A DNA stretch of 64,000 bases from Rhynchospora pubera (taxonomy: Eukaryota > Streptophyta > Magnoliopsida > Poales > Cyperaceae), in the NCBI GenBank assembly GCA_028095005.1, contig CM051463.1:6370295-6434294 (forward strand), read 5' to 3'. Shown here piece by piece: positions 11,801-23,460 of the stretch. The translations under genes and the position numbers were made by a program. Position 1 is the first letter of the stretch, and each line of letters starts with the position of its first letter. Below the pieces are notes generated by a model. It was given only the letters and a program-made list of their open reading frames with translations, had not been told where the DNA came from and searched no databases.

Positions 11801-13958
11801 CTGGACTCAACTATCGCCGGAAGGATCGTGTCGACGCTACTAAATCTGACCATGGGTGGTCGTTCAGTGGTCATGAGCATACACCAGCCATCAAGCAGCA
11901 TGTTTTACATGTTTCATAAAGTGTTGCTTCTATCGGATGGACATCCAATATACTTTGGTAAAGGTTCCTCTGTAATGGACTATTTTGCAAGTGTTGGCTA
12001 TGAACCAAGGGTACAGATGAACCCGTCTGACTTCCTTCTTGACCTTGCTAATGGTATTTGATTTTCTCACTTCTTCTCATATTTACAGAACATTATACCA
12101 TGCTACCGTGCATGTTCTATTACAGTTTTGTACTTTTTTAAGTCATGGTACCTTTTTTTTGTCCTTTCTGGAGTTTTAAGGTTTGATTCATGACATAAAT
12201 TTTCATGATCATTGATTACCAGAATGATGAATGTCAGCATTGGTAATAAGTATTACAATGGATGGTAAAGGGTTGAGAAGAAATTGAAAATTGATGTTAA
12301 CTTAATGGGCCAAACAAGCGAGAAAAAAAAAATTAAAAGGCAGAGATGGAGAAATTATGAGTCTGGGACAGTGATCAGGGAGCACCAAGAGTTTTTCTAG
12401 TATTACAACTTTGTTTCAATAATTTTCAATGATTTCATTTGCTAGTTGATAATATTGTAACTACAGGAATATGCAACAAAAATGTCATACTGAGCAATGA
12501 TCTGAATTAGTTGCATATGTAGCCAGAATTTGCATTGTGCTTCCGCATATGCTTTGCGCACTCATATTGATCTTCTGTTTTCATACTGTGTTATGCAGTT
12601 AGATGTGCGGTGTTATGTAGGTCTAAACTTTAATATATGGTAGTTTAAGGGAAAATTATGCTCATCTTATGAAAAATGAACAAATATATCCAATCTAGAA
12701 ATTAAATTATGTCATTCTATAAAAAATTGTTATGGTAAATGCCAAGTTATCATCGAATGAGCCTCTTGGCGATAATTTTTATGAGGGACAAAATTCAAAT
12801 AGATGTTCTTCTTTTATCATTTTGGAATACTAATTAATCTGAATTCAAATATATGTTATGCAGGCGTGCCTCCTGATGAAATAGTGCTTGACAAAGACGA
12901 TTTCAAATGTGCACTGGTTTCAGCATATGACACAAAACTGAAAAACAAGGTGAAAGAGGAACTAGAAGAAGTGGAAAGACAATTCAGGGAAACTGAGCCA
13001 CATAACAAAACAGAACAATGGTGCACTAGCTGGTGGAACCAGTTCAGAGTGTTGCTAGAGAGGGGACTAAAAGAAAGGAGGCACGAGTCATTCAGCCATC
13101 TAAAGATTACTCATATTATTATCGCCTCTTTTCTTGGTGGCATAATATGGTTCCAATCTAGCAGACATGTCCAAGATCAGGTGTATATATGTGAATATGC
13201 TTATTATCTTTTGCCCCTTTTTTTTCCTTCTGTATGAAATATATCATTAACTGCATTGTTAAGTCATCGGACAATATTGATAACAATAATATACCTTTAT
13301 ACAGATAGGGCTAATTTTCTTTATTGTTGGCCTTTGGAACTATTTGCCTGTCTTCCAAGCCCTTTACACCTTCCCACAAGAGCGCGAGATGCTGAACAAA
13401 GAGCGCTCCGCCCGCATGTACCGACTATCCTCCTACTTCATTGCTCGTTTGGTAGGCGACCTTCCAATGGAACTTATCATGCCGACTGTATCTGTCACCA
13501 TCACCTATTGGATGGGTGGTCTTAAACCAACTGCACTCAGTTACGTAACTTTCCTCCTCGTCACCCTTTTCTCTGCATTAGTTTCACAGGGCCTTGGTGT
13601 TGCTATAGGTGCTTTCATAATGGATCTAAGGAAGGCAACAACAGTCACGTCTATTCTCATGGGTTTGTTCATGATGCTTGGTGGGTTTTACGTGCAGAAG
13701 GTGCCTCAATTTGTTGCCTGGCTCAAGTACATGTCTATCTGCTTCCACATGTTCAAGCTGCTGGTTCTTACACAATTCACACCAGCAGATACCTATGAGT
13801 GTGCGCCGGGTCAGAGATGCAGTGTGATCAATTTACCTCCAGTCAAGGTGGTCGGATTTGAGCACAAGGAGTTGAATATAGTTTTAATGTTTGTGATGCT
13901 AGTTTTCTTTAGGTTTCTCGCTTATATGGCTTTGAGGAGGATTGGGGTTCCCGGCTGA
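8806..13958 (+). CDS. ABCG-family (WBC type) half-size ABC transporter, tandem copy 2
   Basis: Six exons: 8806-8877, 10575-10662, 10958-11154, 11534-12053, 12864-13180 and 13305-13958; predicted 615 aa. Exons 2-6 are exactly as long as in copy 1 (88, 197, 520, 317 and 654 nt), and the proteins align without gaps over them, so the pair is a tandem duplication. All nucleotide-binding motifs are intact: GPSGSGKTT at 66-74, VSGGERKR, LLFLDEPTSGLDS and SIHQPSS. The membrane domain also looks complete, ending RRIGVPG. The start is the ATG giving MKQVTELVGG; an upstream in-frame GTG is not used. Intron 1 is unusually long (about 1.7 kb) because it contains a decayed duplicate of the promoter and first exon. 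The likely role is export across the plasma membrane as a homo- or heterodimer, possibly with copy 1; substrate unknown. Confidence 0.93.
8985..9230. repeat. Decayed copy of the hairpin-family core in ABCG copy 2 intron 1
   Basis: The stretch reading TTTGAACCGTTCAATATAAT, followed by a run like TTTTAAAAATTTTGAAAATC, matches the conserved inner core of the roughly 400-bp hairpin elements elsewhere in the window. The outer arms are too degraded to define ends. Confidence 0.35.
9310..9683 (+). pseudogene. Relict duplicate of ABCG promoter and first exon inside intron 1 of copy 2
   Basis: The promoter motif AAAAGATTTACT (9344-9355), the TATA-like TTTATATCAAGG and the first-exon sequence ACCGGTGGCGATTTCATTTT (about 9640-9660), ending TCTCAAG before GTATTC, parallel 8520-8880 in the same order. 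The exon copy is dead: the position of the start reads ATG AGA TAA. It is a local duplication of about 370 bp lying some 790 bp downstream of the functional first exon. The donor site is preserved, so use as an alternative non-coding first exon is conceivable. Confidence 0.65.
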
Positions 13959-15209
13959 TAAACCCATACTGGTACTTCCAGTTAAAGTTCGAAACTGGAG
14001 TTGCGATGTTGCTCTCTCTAGGCTAAGAATTCCCATTAATAGACCTTAAAGAGCTTTGTTGCAAGGTAATTAATCATATTTATTGAGTGTGAGAGATGCT
14101 TGTCAGGAAGCAATTGATGTAATAAAATAAACAAAAAAACCTAATACCCTGAATTATCAGACAAGTTTTGTGCCTAAATTACTCATTTTTAATTATTAGT
14201 GTTTTGATGTAGTCTAGTATATACTCTGCTTTTTACATAGAGGCATAGAGCAAATCTGATTGCTCTGTCAGCTATTTCCTCTTTCTAAATCTCAAAGACA
14301 AAATGAAGATCAAGCAAGATTTTCTGTCATAAGAACAAAGGGGAGATCAAACCAAGAATATTTGTACTCTAAATACCTATTGAAGAATTTTGTTGATCCC
14401 GATGTCTGAGTTGAAAATACCTGATGAAATATGACCTCGCCTAAAATTCACAACTTATCCATGAAACTAGTTCCAATTTTGTCTAAACAGCATATGGCTA
14501 AACGATGCTTAGTGTATTTCAATACCTGCCTTTAGTGATGGTGGAATATCTGGGACAATCGCTGTGAGAACATATTCTACAAGCACTACGCAACATGTAT
14601 CTTAGATACTTTTTCTTTTTCATTGTTGTATGTTAATACATTGTGGCGTTAGTGACAATAAACATACTATAATTCCCGACATTATCCCATTTCCCACTCT
14701 CTTTATTCACTTATCCACTGTAACTAACCAATTGGTATGGAAAACGTGTCATTTATTTATTTGCCAGGAAAGTTATCTGAATCAGTAAAAAGATTTTTCT
14801 TGTATTTTATTTTTCCCGATTTTTACATCCAAGTAACCAATTCGTCATCTTGATAGTAAGTTTTGTTGCTTTGTCAACACCTAAGAAAATCCAGGAGAAC
14901 GCTAAAAAAGCACAATATCAAGACAGGGTTAAACAAGGGAAGCTAACAGGGATACCATAAAATGGAGTATTTTATCCAAAATCACTACTTTTACTAGTCT
15001 CCAACTCCAAGGACATATGCTAAATACAAAGTAACATGTCAAGTGCGCCAGGAATACAATTTTTTTACTGGTAAATGGAGTTATAAATTACACAATTACA
15101 TCAAAAAGAGAAAAAGGGAGCATGAAGAAAGAACAGACCTCATCTCATAATAAAGCAAACATGTATTCCCTCTCTATAACAAACCATGCTAACAGAAATT
15201 AGCATGTAA
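13959..15209. other. Intergenic between ABCG copy 2 and PSB27
   Basis: Contains the 3' UTRs of the converging ABCG copy 2 and PSB27 genes and AT-rich spacer. No further gene or repeat with defined ends was seen. Confidence 0.5.
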
Positions 15210-16113
15210 TTACCTCCCTCTTTGTAAAGCCTTCTCAGCGGTGTCCATCTCCTCTAAGATTCTTTGCTTGCGCTTGGCCGGGATTGGAGCGGTGGGCCCG
15301 AAACTAATATAGTGACCAGAAACAGCATTTAGTGCAGAGTACATGTCACGGAAAGAGGGCCGACCGAGCAGGTTCTTCTCACGTCGGTATTTAGCAACCC
15401 ATGAGTTTGAAAGCTCCCTAAGCTCAGTCACTGCCTCAGCCACATTTGGATCCTTCTTGTCCATGTTTATTGTGTCCCTGAAATAATTCAAAATTATTAA
15501 AACAAAATTACCATGTTACATACTGGTATACTGCAATACTGCATGCTTCAATATAAATCTGATAACCTGATCTTTAAAATGATGGGATTGGAGTAATTCA
15601 GATTCTTGTACAGTTTTAATATTCACCTAAACTGAAGTTTTAAATGTAGATTTTGCTCAATTTTTAGTCAATAACACCACCTGGTTTATATTAGGTGTTT
15701 TTGATAACCTGTGAGTTCCAATTTTAGCCACATTTTGTCAAAATAAAAAAAGAAAGGATGTATTATTTTGCCATTTATATTCCAATTTACTAACCAGATG
15801 GACTATAATTTGCAAAAGACCTATTATTTGTTGAACATACATACCTCACCTTGCTAATCACCTGGCTAGTATCCTTCACATACTCCTCATCATCGGCCGC
15901 CAGAACAGGGGAGACAGACTGGAGTTGGGAAGCAATTAGTCCAGTGGTTAGCATAGTCGTCACAATTTCTCGCCGAGACACGGCATTGGTGGCCATGGTG
16001 CGAGAATGGTTCACCAATTGTTTGAAGGGGAGAAATGGGAGACTAGGCAAGCAATGTTTCGGCTTGGTGGAGGCCGGGCTTGTCAGAAGGGAAGGGGATG
16101 ATGAAGTGGCCAT
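15210..16113 (-). CDS. PSB27: Photosystem II repair/assembly protein PSB27, chloroplast
   Basis: Two exons on the minus strand, 16113-15845 and 15477-15210, joined in phase across an AG/G codon; predicted 178 aa. Residues 1-72 form a bipartite transit peptide: a Ser/Thr/Pro-rich stromal part, then a twin-arginine SRRE followed by a hydrophobic stretch and a cleavage-like VLA|ADDEEY. The mature part holds family hallmarks YVKDTSQVISKV, NSWVAKYRREK, YSALNAVSGHY and FGPTAPIPAK, ending EKALQRGR. PSB27 sits on the lumenal side of thylakoids, binds CP43 and helps assemble the manganese cluster during photosystem II biogenesis and repair. The ATG used is the one giving MATSSSP; in-frame codons upstream contain no ATG. 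The gene is divergent from the NAC gene. Length and motifs fit PSB27-H1. Confidence 0.93.
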
Positions 16114-16244
16114 TAATTTTGTTTCAACTTCCAACTACTGATGTGAAGAATCAGGAAAACAGAGCTAGTTAGTTAGGCACTAGACTAGCTAGCCACTAAA
16201 CATGGTGGTGGATGGAGGGAAGAAAGAACCGTCAGAGTTGAGGT

Positions 16245-16267
16245 GCCACGTGGCTTATCATCTTATC
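16245..16267 (-). promoter_or_regulatory. G-box plus two I-boxes in the PSB27 promoter
   Basis: A perfect palindromic GCCACGTGGC (16245-16254) overlaps CTTATC, with a second CTTATC at 16262-16267. Read toward PSB27 these are two GATAAG I-boxes followed by a G-box, the pairing known from light-responsive promoters such as rbcS. It lies about 130 bp upstream of the PSB27 ATG. Light control is inferred. Confidence 0.6.
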
Positions 16268-16493
16268 CCCAATGGGTTTTCACTGGGACACTCTATATGG
16301 ATAGACTAGATTACGGCCACGTTTGACATGTCAGAGCCTTCAAAATTGGGCTCCAATTTAGCCCATTATCTCACCACTATAAAAAAATGAAATCAAGAAC
16401 TGAGTTTGGATCAGGCCCATGTTGTAACACTGGATATATCCAGTAAGTACCAATGGAGGGAGAAGTACATGGTCATGGGAAACTGAGGAGGCG

Positions 16494-16502
16494 ACACGTG
16501 GC
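16494..16502 (+). promoter_or_regulatory. G-box/ABRE-type ACACGTGGC upstream of the NAC gene
   Basis: ACACGTGGC is the core of abscisic acid response elements and a bZIP/bHLH target. It lies about 340 bp before the NAC start codon, followed by a pyrimidine-rich leader (about 16600-16690). Senescence and ripening NAC genes are commonly ABA-responsive; function here is inferred. Confidence 0.5.
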
Positions 16503-16837
16503 AGAGGCACTCTGTTCCTGAGAAAGGGGTGGAATTAGTGAACACGCGTGTGGGGATTGTTCGGTATAACAACAGCATTCACCGCATTCTCTGCTCTCAA
16601 CACCTTCTGCACCTCCTCCACCTCCTCTCCTTCTCTCCTCATCTTTCTTAATTTCTCTCTCTCTCTCTATACTAACCTTGCACTCTCATACTCCTACTAC
16701 TTTAACCAAACCCCATGCCCCTAATTTCCCTCTTCTCATCCAAATTGAAATTTGGATTTATGTTTTATACCTTCCAGTCTACCACAAAGTAGGAAATATC
16801 TATCAGGGAATTTGTGTGGGCTGAATAAACGGCTGAG

Positions 16838-18772
16838 ATGGAGAGTACAGATTCATCGGCTGGTTCTCAGCGACAGCTGCAAGAACAGAAGAGCCAACAG
16901 CTGCAGTTGCCACCGGGTTTTCGCTTCCACCCGACAGACGAGGAGCTGGTGGTGCACTATTTGAAAAGGAAGGTGGAGTCGGCTCCACTTCCTGTCTCCA
17001 TCATCGCCGAGGTCGATCTCTACAAGTTCGACCCATGGGAACTTCCAGGTAAATTAAATTATTTTTAACTTAAATATCTGTTTCGGAGTTTTTATCTTTT
17101 TCTTCAACCAGTAGGGCATTCCTTAAGAAATTGTTATTAAGTATATAGATTATGGATTACAACTTACAACTTATAAGCAATTAAAAATATTAGTCATATG
17201 TTGTGTTATTATTATTATTTTTTTTGTGATATGTTTTATATATTGTTACAGATTGATTTTTGTCCATCTGTTGAGATGGTGATATATATAAATAGTACGT
17301 CATATGGTTGAAAGTTGAAAGTTGAAAGTGAAGCTCAATATAGAAATAGTAGTACTTGGTGATATTTACATAAGAAGCTACCGACCATGATGTGCTCAAA
17401 ACTATACACTGAGAGCAACACTGTTCTTTTATATGCTGCTGTTGATTGACGAGCACAAAAGCTTGTCTAGCTATTGGTTATATGTTTGTCTATTTGCCTT
17501 GTTGTTGATGAACAGGAAAGACGTACTTTTATATGTTATTGTTGATTTATACACAGGAAAGGCAACTTTTGGAGAGCAGGAGTGGTACTTTTTCAGCCCA
17601 AGAGACAGAAAATACCCGAATGGGGCACGGCCTAACAGGGCCGCGACATCTGGCTATTGGAAAGCAACGGGCACCGACAAGCCAATCCTGCCTGCAGGAG
17701 GCACACGCAAGGTAGGCGTGAAGAAAGCACTAGTTTTCTACCGAGGGAAGCCGCCTAAGGGGATGAAGACTAATTGGATCATGCATGAGTACCGCCTTGT
17801 CGACGGACCCTCGAGCAGTGTGCTACGGCCACCAAGTGGGGAACCAGGTGTCAAAAAGAAGAACTCTCTTAGGGTATGTTTATTTAAATTATAGATGCGC
17901 ATTAATATTAATAATCAAAGTTCTTTGATATGTTGATATCAAGCAGCAAACATTTTGTTTTCTCATTTTAATTAGAACTCTAGAGCTTTTCTTCTTTTTT
18001 TTCCATTTTTTTTTCTTTTTTGTTTATATTCGTTACTTAGGGCATCTGATGATCTAATTCCTGCCGTGTTATAAACTTATAAATATCTGTATGCTATCAG
18101 CTGATCATTTAACATATAATTAATACTAAAATTCACATAGCATGTTTAATTGAAGTAATTATTTTTTTTGCCTATAAATTAAATTATATATTATTAGATA
18201 GCATAGAGTTCCTCGGATAAACATGTCTATATTTCTTTTTGCAGCTAGATGATTGGGTTCTGTGCCGGATATACAAGAAGAGCAACAAATGCCCCAGCCA
18301 TGACTGCCTGAGCAGCTTTCAAAGGTCGATGGTTGAAAACGAAAGAGATGATCCAGTGGTGGTGGATGACATGGCAGCCATACCTGCACAAAACATATCT
18401 CAAAATCAGTTACGAGCCCCGCAAAATAATTACAACAATTCTATGTTGGAGAATGAAGAGATTGTCTTCTTTGATGGCCTCCTAACAAACACAGATGGTC
18501 TAAACCATGCCGGTAAACGTGTTATTACATCTCCATACTTGGTCAATGCAACTTCGGCTGGGACAACTCTACCGGTAGCTAAAAGAATGGCCGTCACCAA
18601 TGCGAACCTGAACTCTGGGAGTGTAGTCAGTGGCAATGGAAGTGCAGCTGTGGCAGCTTTCCTCAATCAGTTGCCTCAAGGCATGACTTATCTCGGAGAT
18701 GGTAGTGCTACTAACATTTCATTACAGCATCAGTACCAGTTCTCTGGCATTAACTGGATGACACCAAATTAG
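16838..18772 (+). CDS. NAC-domain transcription factor, NARS1/NOR-like clade
   Basis: Three exons (16838-17048, 17557-17873 and 18245-18772) with GT/AG borders, the usual NAC architecture; predicted 351 aa. The NAC domain spans about residues 25-188: subdomain A LPPGFRFHPTDEELVVHYLK, B DLYKFDPWELPGK, C EWYFFSPRDRKYPNG with NRAATSGYWKATGTDK, D VGVKKALVFYRGKPPKG with TNWIMHEYRL, and E DDWVLCRIYKK. The N-terminal MESTDSS extension and the domain sequence resemble the clade of Arabidopsis NARS1/ANAC056 and tomato NOR, regulators of seed development, ripening and senescence. The C-terminal half is low in complexity, rich in Asn, Ser, Gly and Gln, and ends SGINWMTPN, as expected for an activation region. 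It binds DNA as a dimer in the nucleus. The clade call is from memory of family sequences, not an alignment. Confidence 0.92.
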
Positions 18773-20935
18773 TTTGTTACAATCCGGCATCATTTGCACC
18801 ACTAATTGTCAGGTTTCTGATCTATGCCCATGTCAACACCGATTTACTAATAAGCATATTTGTATACACAAGAGAGCTATGTGAGAGAGGTACTAGCTAA
18901 GATGTTTGCATGCACATATATATTTACATATGTATTCATATAGATCCTCAGAAAGAAAAAATAAAAACACCAAAACTTATGCATATATTTATGCTAATTA
19001 ATGAGCAACGGATTGGAATGTTATATGCTTGTGAGTTATTTTTATCTTTTTTTTTCTAAATAATATAGCCTGTGTGTGTTAGGTGTTTAATATAGCATAT
19101 GTGCTATTCTTCATGTATTATTCTGCCGACTATATATTTTTGTAATATGAGTGTTATATTGAGAACAAAAATTAATACAACTTAACAAAGTGCACGAGAA
19201 AAGCAAGATCATATCTAAGTATCTAGGCCTTCAAAAAAAAATATCTAAGTATCTAACATATATAATAGATAAAGACAGCCTCCCACCCTCTCTTTCTGTT
19301 AATAGCGAAGTATACTGTATACAAATGCATATAACACACCTCAGGAAAGTGCAAATTTTTGTTTCCATTTTAGCTTAATGAGTCTCTAAGATAAGCAAGT
19401 CAGTTATCTTTCCTAGTTGCACCTGGCGTAGTCTGTTTGTTAGAACCAGTCTACCGAATACCGATCAAGCTAACTTTAAAACTTGATGAAAAATTAATAG
19501 AATTTCAGTTAGAAAAATTAAAAAGTAGTTTCACAAATTAAATTACAGTCCTACAGCTAATCATGCGTAGTGGAAAATTAACAGGGAATTATTCCCCTCC
19601 TAGCTAGGTATGTAATTCCAGATAACCAGTTGTTGTCATTATATATATTTTTTTTCAACTTGCTATAATTATCACAGGTGCTAGATTTATACCACAATCT
19701 ATTTTTTTTAATAGCTCTAATACCATCTAATTGACAGTAAAGAAAAGAAAGTCATTGATCTTTTTATCTTGTAGGCCCATCAAAGGACCGTAGAATTAGC
19801 AGGTCATGTCAGAAGTTGACCTCCTTGTCTAATTTATTAACACGTCACGGTAGAAGCTAATCTTCTTGTCTGATTAATTAAAGCCTTTTCTGATACTGAC
19901 ATGCCGCTTTAGTTCTCCCTTCTGATTATCTCCCTGTGTAGTTAACATAATTATTACACCTTTGCATGAATTCTTAACCATCGTTTTCATGAAAGTAACA
20001 ACTAACAAGGGATCAGAAGAGTTCAAAGATCACGCTAGATGTACTGCTTATATACGCCTCTATACATGGTTTGAAGTTAGGCATCATTCGAAATATATTA
20101 AACATTTCGCTTTATCATCCCCGGAACTAGCACGTTAAACCATGAGACACCAAAATTTAGGTAGTAATAAGTTGGCAAGTAGTTAATTAACTAAGGTTCA
20201 AGTTAATAATTTACAAAATATTTGGGGTGTTCTCTTCGATGCTTTTCCTAGCTTATACTTTTTGTACGGCCGGTGGATAGTTAAATTATAATAAAGATTA
20301 ATTTTAGGTAATCACATATATACAGAGTATGCCATTTTTTTTTTCCTTTTTTTGTTTTGCCTATAAAATTTATGGCTTACTATATATTTAAACTAAGCTA
20401 TATATATCATGGTATCCTTGACATTTGAAAATCCAGATGGAGTGAATTTTTCATTGTTTTTGACTGCTTTGGTGGTGTTCCTTTGTATATCTTAATTAAG
20501 CTTGCTCAGTATATAACAACTATAATTATGATATTTCAAACCATGTGAAATTGTGTATGAAATTAGCTCTTAGAAGATGAAAATGAAACATTATGCTTTG
20601 GGCTAGCAAATTATGTAGGGTCGGCATTCATTCATAACGATCGAGTCAAATTTATTACTTTGAAATATCATGAAATAATATATGTAATTTGTAAATCTGA
20701 CACTTGACATCTTTGTTGTATTCGTTATACAAATACAAAAATAAAATTTGATGCAAGTTTTGTCAATTATCAATTGAGTTACAAAATTGGTAAGGTTTAT
20801 ATTTCACAAACTTTGAGAAATATCGAATGACATGCAAATTATATAAAATTTGATACACAACCAATGTATACGATCGACATTTAATATATTTACAATTTTT
20901 TTTATTTAGAATAAAAATTTACTTGATCTTAGAAC
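18773..20935. other. Intergenic downstream of the NAC gene
   Basis: AT-rich sequence holding the NAC 3' UTR. No other gene or element with defined ends was recognised. Confidence 0.5.

Positions 20936-20985
<50 letters not shown>
20936..20985. repeat. (TA)n(GA)n compound microsatellite
   Basis: Uninterrupted TA dinucleotides pass directly into GA dinucleotides and abut the left arm of the hairpin element starting near 20983. Confidence 0.9.
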
Positions 20986-20990
<5 letters not shown>

Positions 20991-21386
20991 CTATGGTGAG
21001 TTGCAACTCACCAAAGCGTTCGTGAGTCGCGCTCAAAATTCCGAAATTAAGTTCAAAACGACCGATCCAAACCGTTTAATACGATCTTCCTATTGAAATC
21101 TCCATGCAGACCAAATTTTATATATTTTCGAAATTTTTAAGTATTTTTTTAAAATTTTAGAAAATCATTAATCTAATTAGTTCTGAACCGTTCAAAAACA
21201 GCAGTTTTTAAAAATCCGAAATAAATACTTAAAAATTTCGAAAAAATGTTAAATTTGGTCTGCATGGAGAATTCAATAGGGAGATCGTATTAGACGGTTT
21301 GGATCGGTCGTTTTGAACTTAATTTCGAAATTTTGAGCGCGACTCACGGACGCTTTGGTGAGTTGCAACTCACCATAGCAAAACTC
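20983..21386. mobile_element. Hairpin MITE, GAGTTTTGCTATGGTGAG arms
   Basis: The outer arms GAGTTTTGCTATGGTGAG / CTCACCATAGCAAAACTC are perfect inverted repeats. Symmetry continues inward for about 180 bp on each side through the shared core GATCCAAACCGTTTAATACG and GACCAAATTTTATATATTTT, leaving a short loop. No coding capacity. The right arm is followed by CTGGTTGAG; the left side is lost in the microsatellite, so a target duplication cannot be read. Confidence 0.8.
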
Positions 21387-21683
21387 TGGTTGAGTTGACT
21401 TAGATATATATATAACTTTTTGAGTTGATTTGGATTCTAAGAAGACAATATTCGATATATTTCGTTCCCTCTTTTCAACAAAAAACGATGACTTGACATG
21501 CACCAATATTCTAATTAGTCTATCCTTACCATTTATATTCATGCACTATAACACTAGATTGTTAAAGAAACGCACAAAAAATATTCTCTATTGCCGTTGA
21601 TATCGCATAGCAACAAATATTGTAACCGCTGTCCTCATTATATGGTAGTTGCACTCTTCCAAAACAGAGTTGTCGTAGAGTGG

Positions 21684-21952
21684 CGGCAGGCTGTCAATTT
21701 ATCACCGTTTCGCACATTTTCATTTCGTTCCGTCTGAAACATAACAGAAATGGATGAGAAAATGAAACGGAATGTAACACGGAAATGGACTGATTTCAAT
21801 GAAAAATGATGAAGCGGAACAGAAGTGGAACAGAAAACTGTTTCATTTACTGAAACGGAAAGGAAACGAAAGAGTATTTCAGTTTCATTTCCGAAACGAA
21901 ACAGAAATAGAACAGGGCTGTTTCGTGCCCGTTTCCCACATTTGACAGCCCT
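21684..21952. mobile_element. hAT-like MITE with GAAACGG reiterations
   Basis: A perfect 8-bp direct repeat TAGAGTGG flanks it (21676-21683 and 21953-21960). The ends read AGGCTGTCAA on the left and TTGACAGCCCT on the right, in inverted orientation. Inside are many copies of GAAACGGAA-type words. Eight-base duplications are characteristic of hAT transposition. Four extra bases at the left end make the exact boundary uncertain. Confidence 0.7.
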
Positions 21953-23460
21953 TAGAGTGGGGTTCAGAGCATTGAAGGGTTTTTTTATTTGTTGTGCATC
22001 TTAAGAATTAAATAGCTCTTGTTCAAAATTTTTATATATAAGATTATCAGATGACATAACCTTACCATGATATTTGCAGCATATGGTACGATTCTAACAC
22101 GGTAATAATAATACCTTCAAGAAAACTCTCGGTCTCGGACCAAATTCTTTGTGAGATAGCATGACGTTTGAATATGACAGGAATCAAGCAATGAACGGTC
22201 GTTCTTATGTTGAGTTCCCTATTTATTATTTTATACTCTTTTGTAATAATCTTATATGATAGGGATTGATCTTGTAAAATTGTAATACTCAAATTGATTA
22301 ATAAAGGCTAAGAGAAAATCGAACTGTCATATTGCCCCCAAAAATATCATATTTTTCTCTGTGTTGCGTACTTGCGCGCAGCCTCTGTGGCTCTGTGCGA
22401 ACAAATATTTCAGCTCCCTCTCTGTGCCAAATTCTTGTAACATCTCCACTACCAGAAAACGAGGCTTTTGCAACGGAGACTTAGCCACGGTTTTTATAAA
22501 TAACCGTTCTAAACCATATAATAGGAGAGAGAGAAAAATCTGAGGAAAAAATAGCAACGGCTTTTACATTAAAACAGTGGCCCATTTTTCGGCCCCAAAA
22601 GAAAAAAACAGTTTATATCAAATAGTGATGGTTTTTTTTATGAACCGTTGCTATTTTTTTTTTTGAATTTCTGACGGTTTTGATGATAAAACCGTCTTTA
22701 TTTAAATAACAACGGGTATTATCTAAAACCCGTCATTAGTTTGAAAATCTTTTTTTGATAGCGTGAAGCAGACCTTCCTCAGTCCTTCTCCCATTTTCTG
22801 CTAAATTCGAATCCCCTCACTCAAACATTCCTTCTCCCATTCTCTAACCTCTCGATTCTCTCTCTCAAACCATCCTCTCGACAGCTCCGCTATCGACGGC
22901 CTCTCTCAAACTCTCCTCTCGAAGCACCTCGACTCAAGCCCCTCCTCTCGATCTCCATCCGACAGTCATTCGCTCCACCCTCAAGGTCTCCGCCGTTCTC
23001 GGCAGCCGCCACTCGCTCTCCGCCTCTTCTCGACTCCCCCACTCCCTCTCTTCTCGACTCACTCTCTTCTTGATCCGACAGCAGCACCGAAGCCGGCAGC
23101 CCCTCGAAGCTGACAGCGGCAGCTGATAACTCCGTCTTGAAGCACCTCAACTCAAGCCGGCACTGGTAATTCCATCTCTTTTTTTTGTTTCTATTGTCAA
23201 TCCAACCAATTTAATCAAAAGTCATTTTAACTTATGTGTAATATTTTGAACCCTTTGTTTCAGTATCAAGTGGCAAATACCTTGTTTGCCTATAAGACCA
23301 TTTAAAATGTTCTTAGCTTTAGCATTCTATTATCTCTTTTCTTACCTAGTTAAGAATATTTGATGCACTTCTTATTCTCTTCCTTCCAAAAGAGTGTTTC
23401 AGATTCTGTATAACTGACAAGCAACCAATCTTCTTCTTCTAATATTGACCAATTTAATAG

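Noticed and set aside
22060..22330. Remnant of an LTR retrotransposon next to CACTA element 1
   Set aside because: No paired LTRs, primer-binding site, or gag, protease or reverse transcriptase motifs could be found here or elsewhere in the window.
22890..23150. 86-codon minus-strand frame in CACTA element 1
   Set aside because: Lies in the pyrimidine-rich leader; Arg/Glu/Gly composition reflects base skew only.
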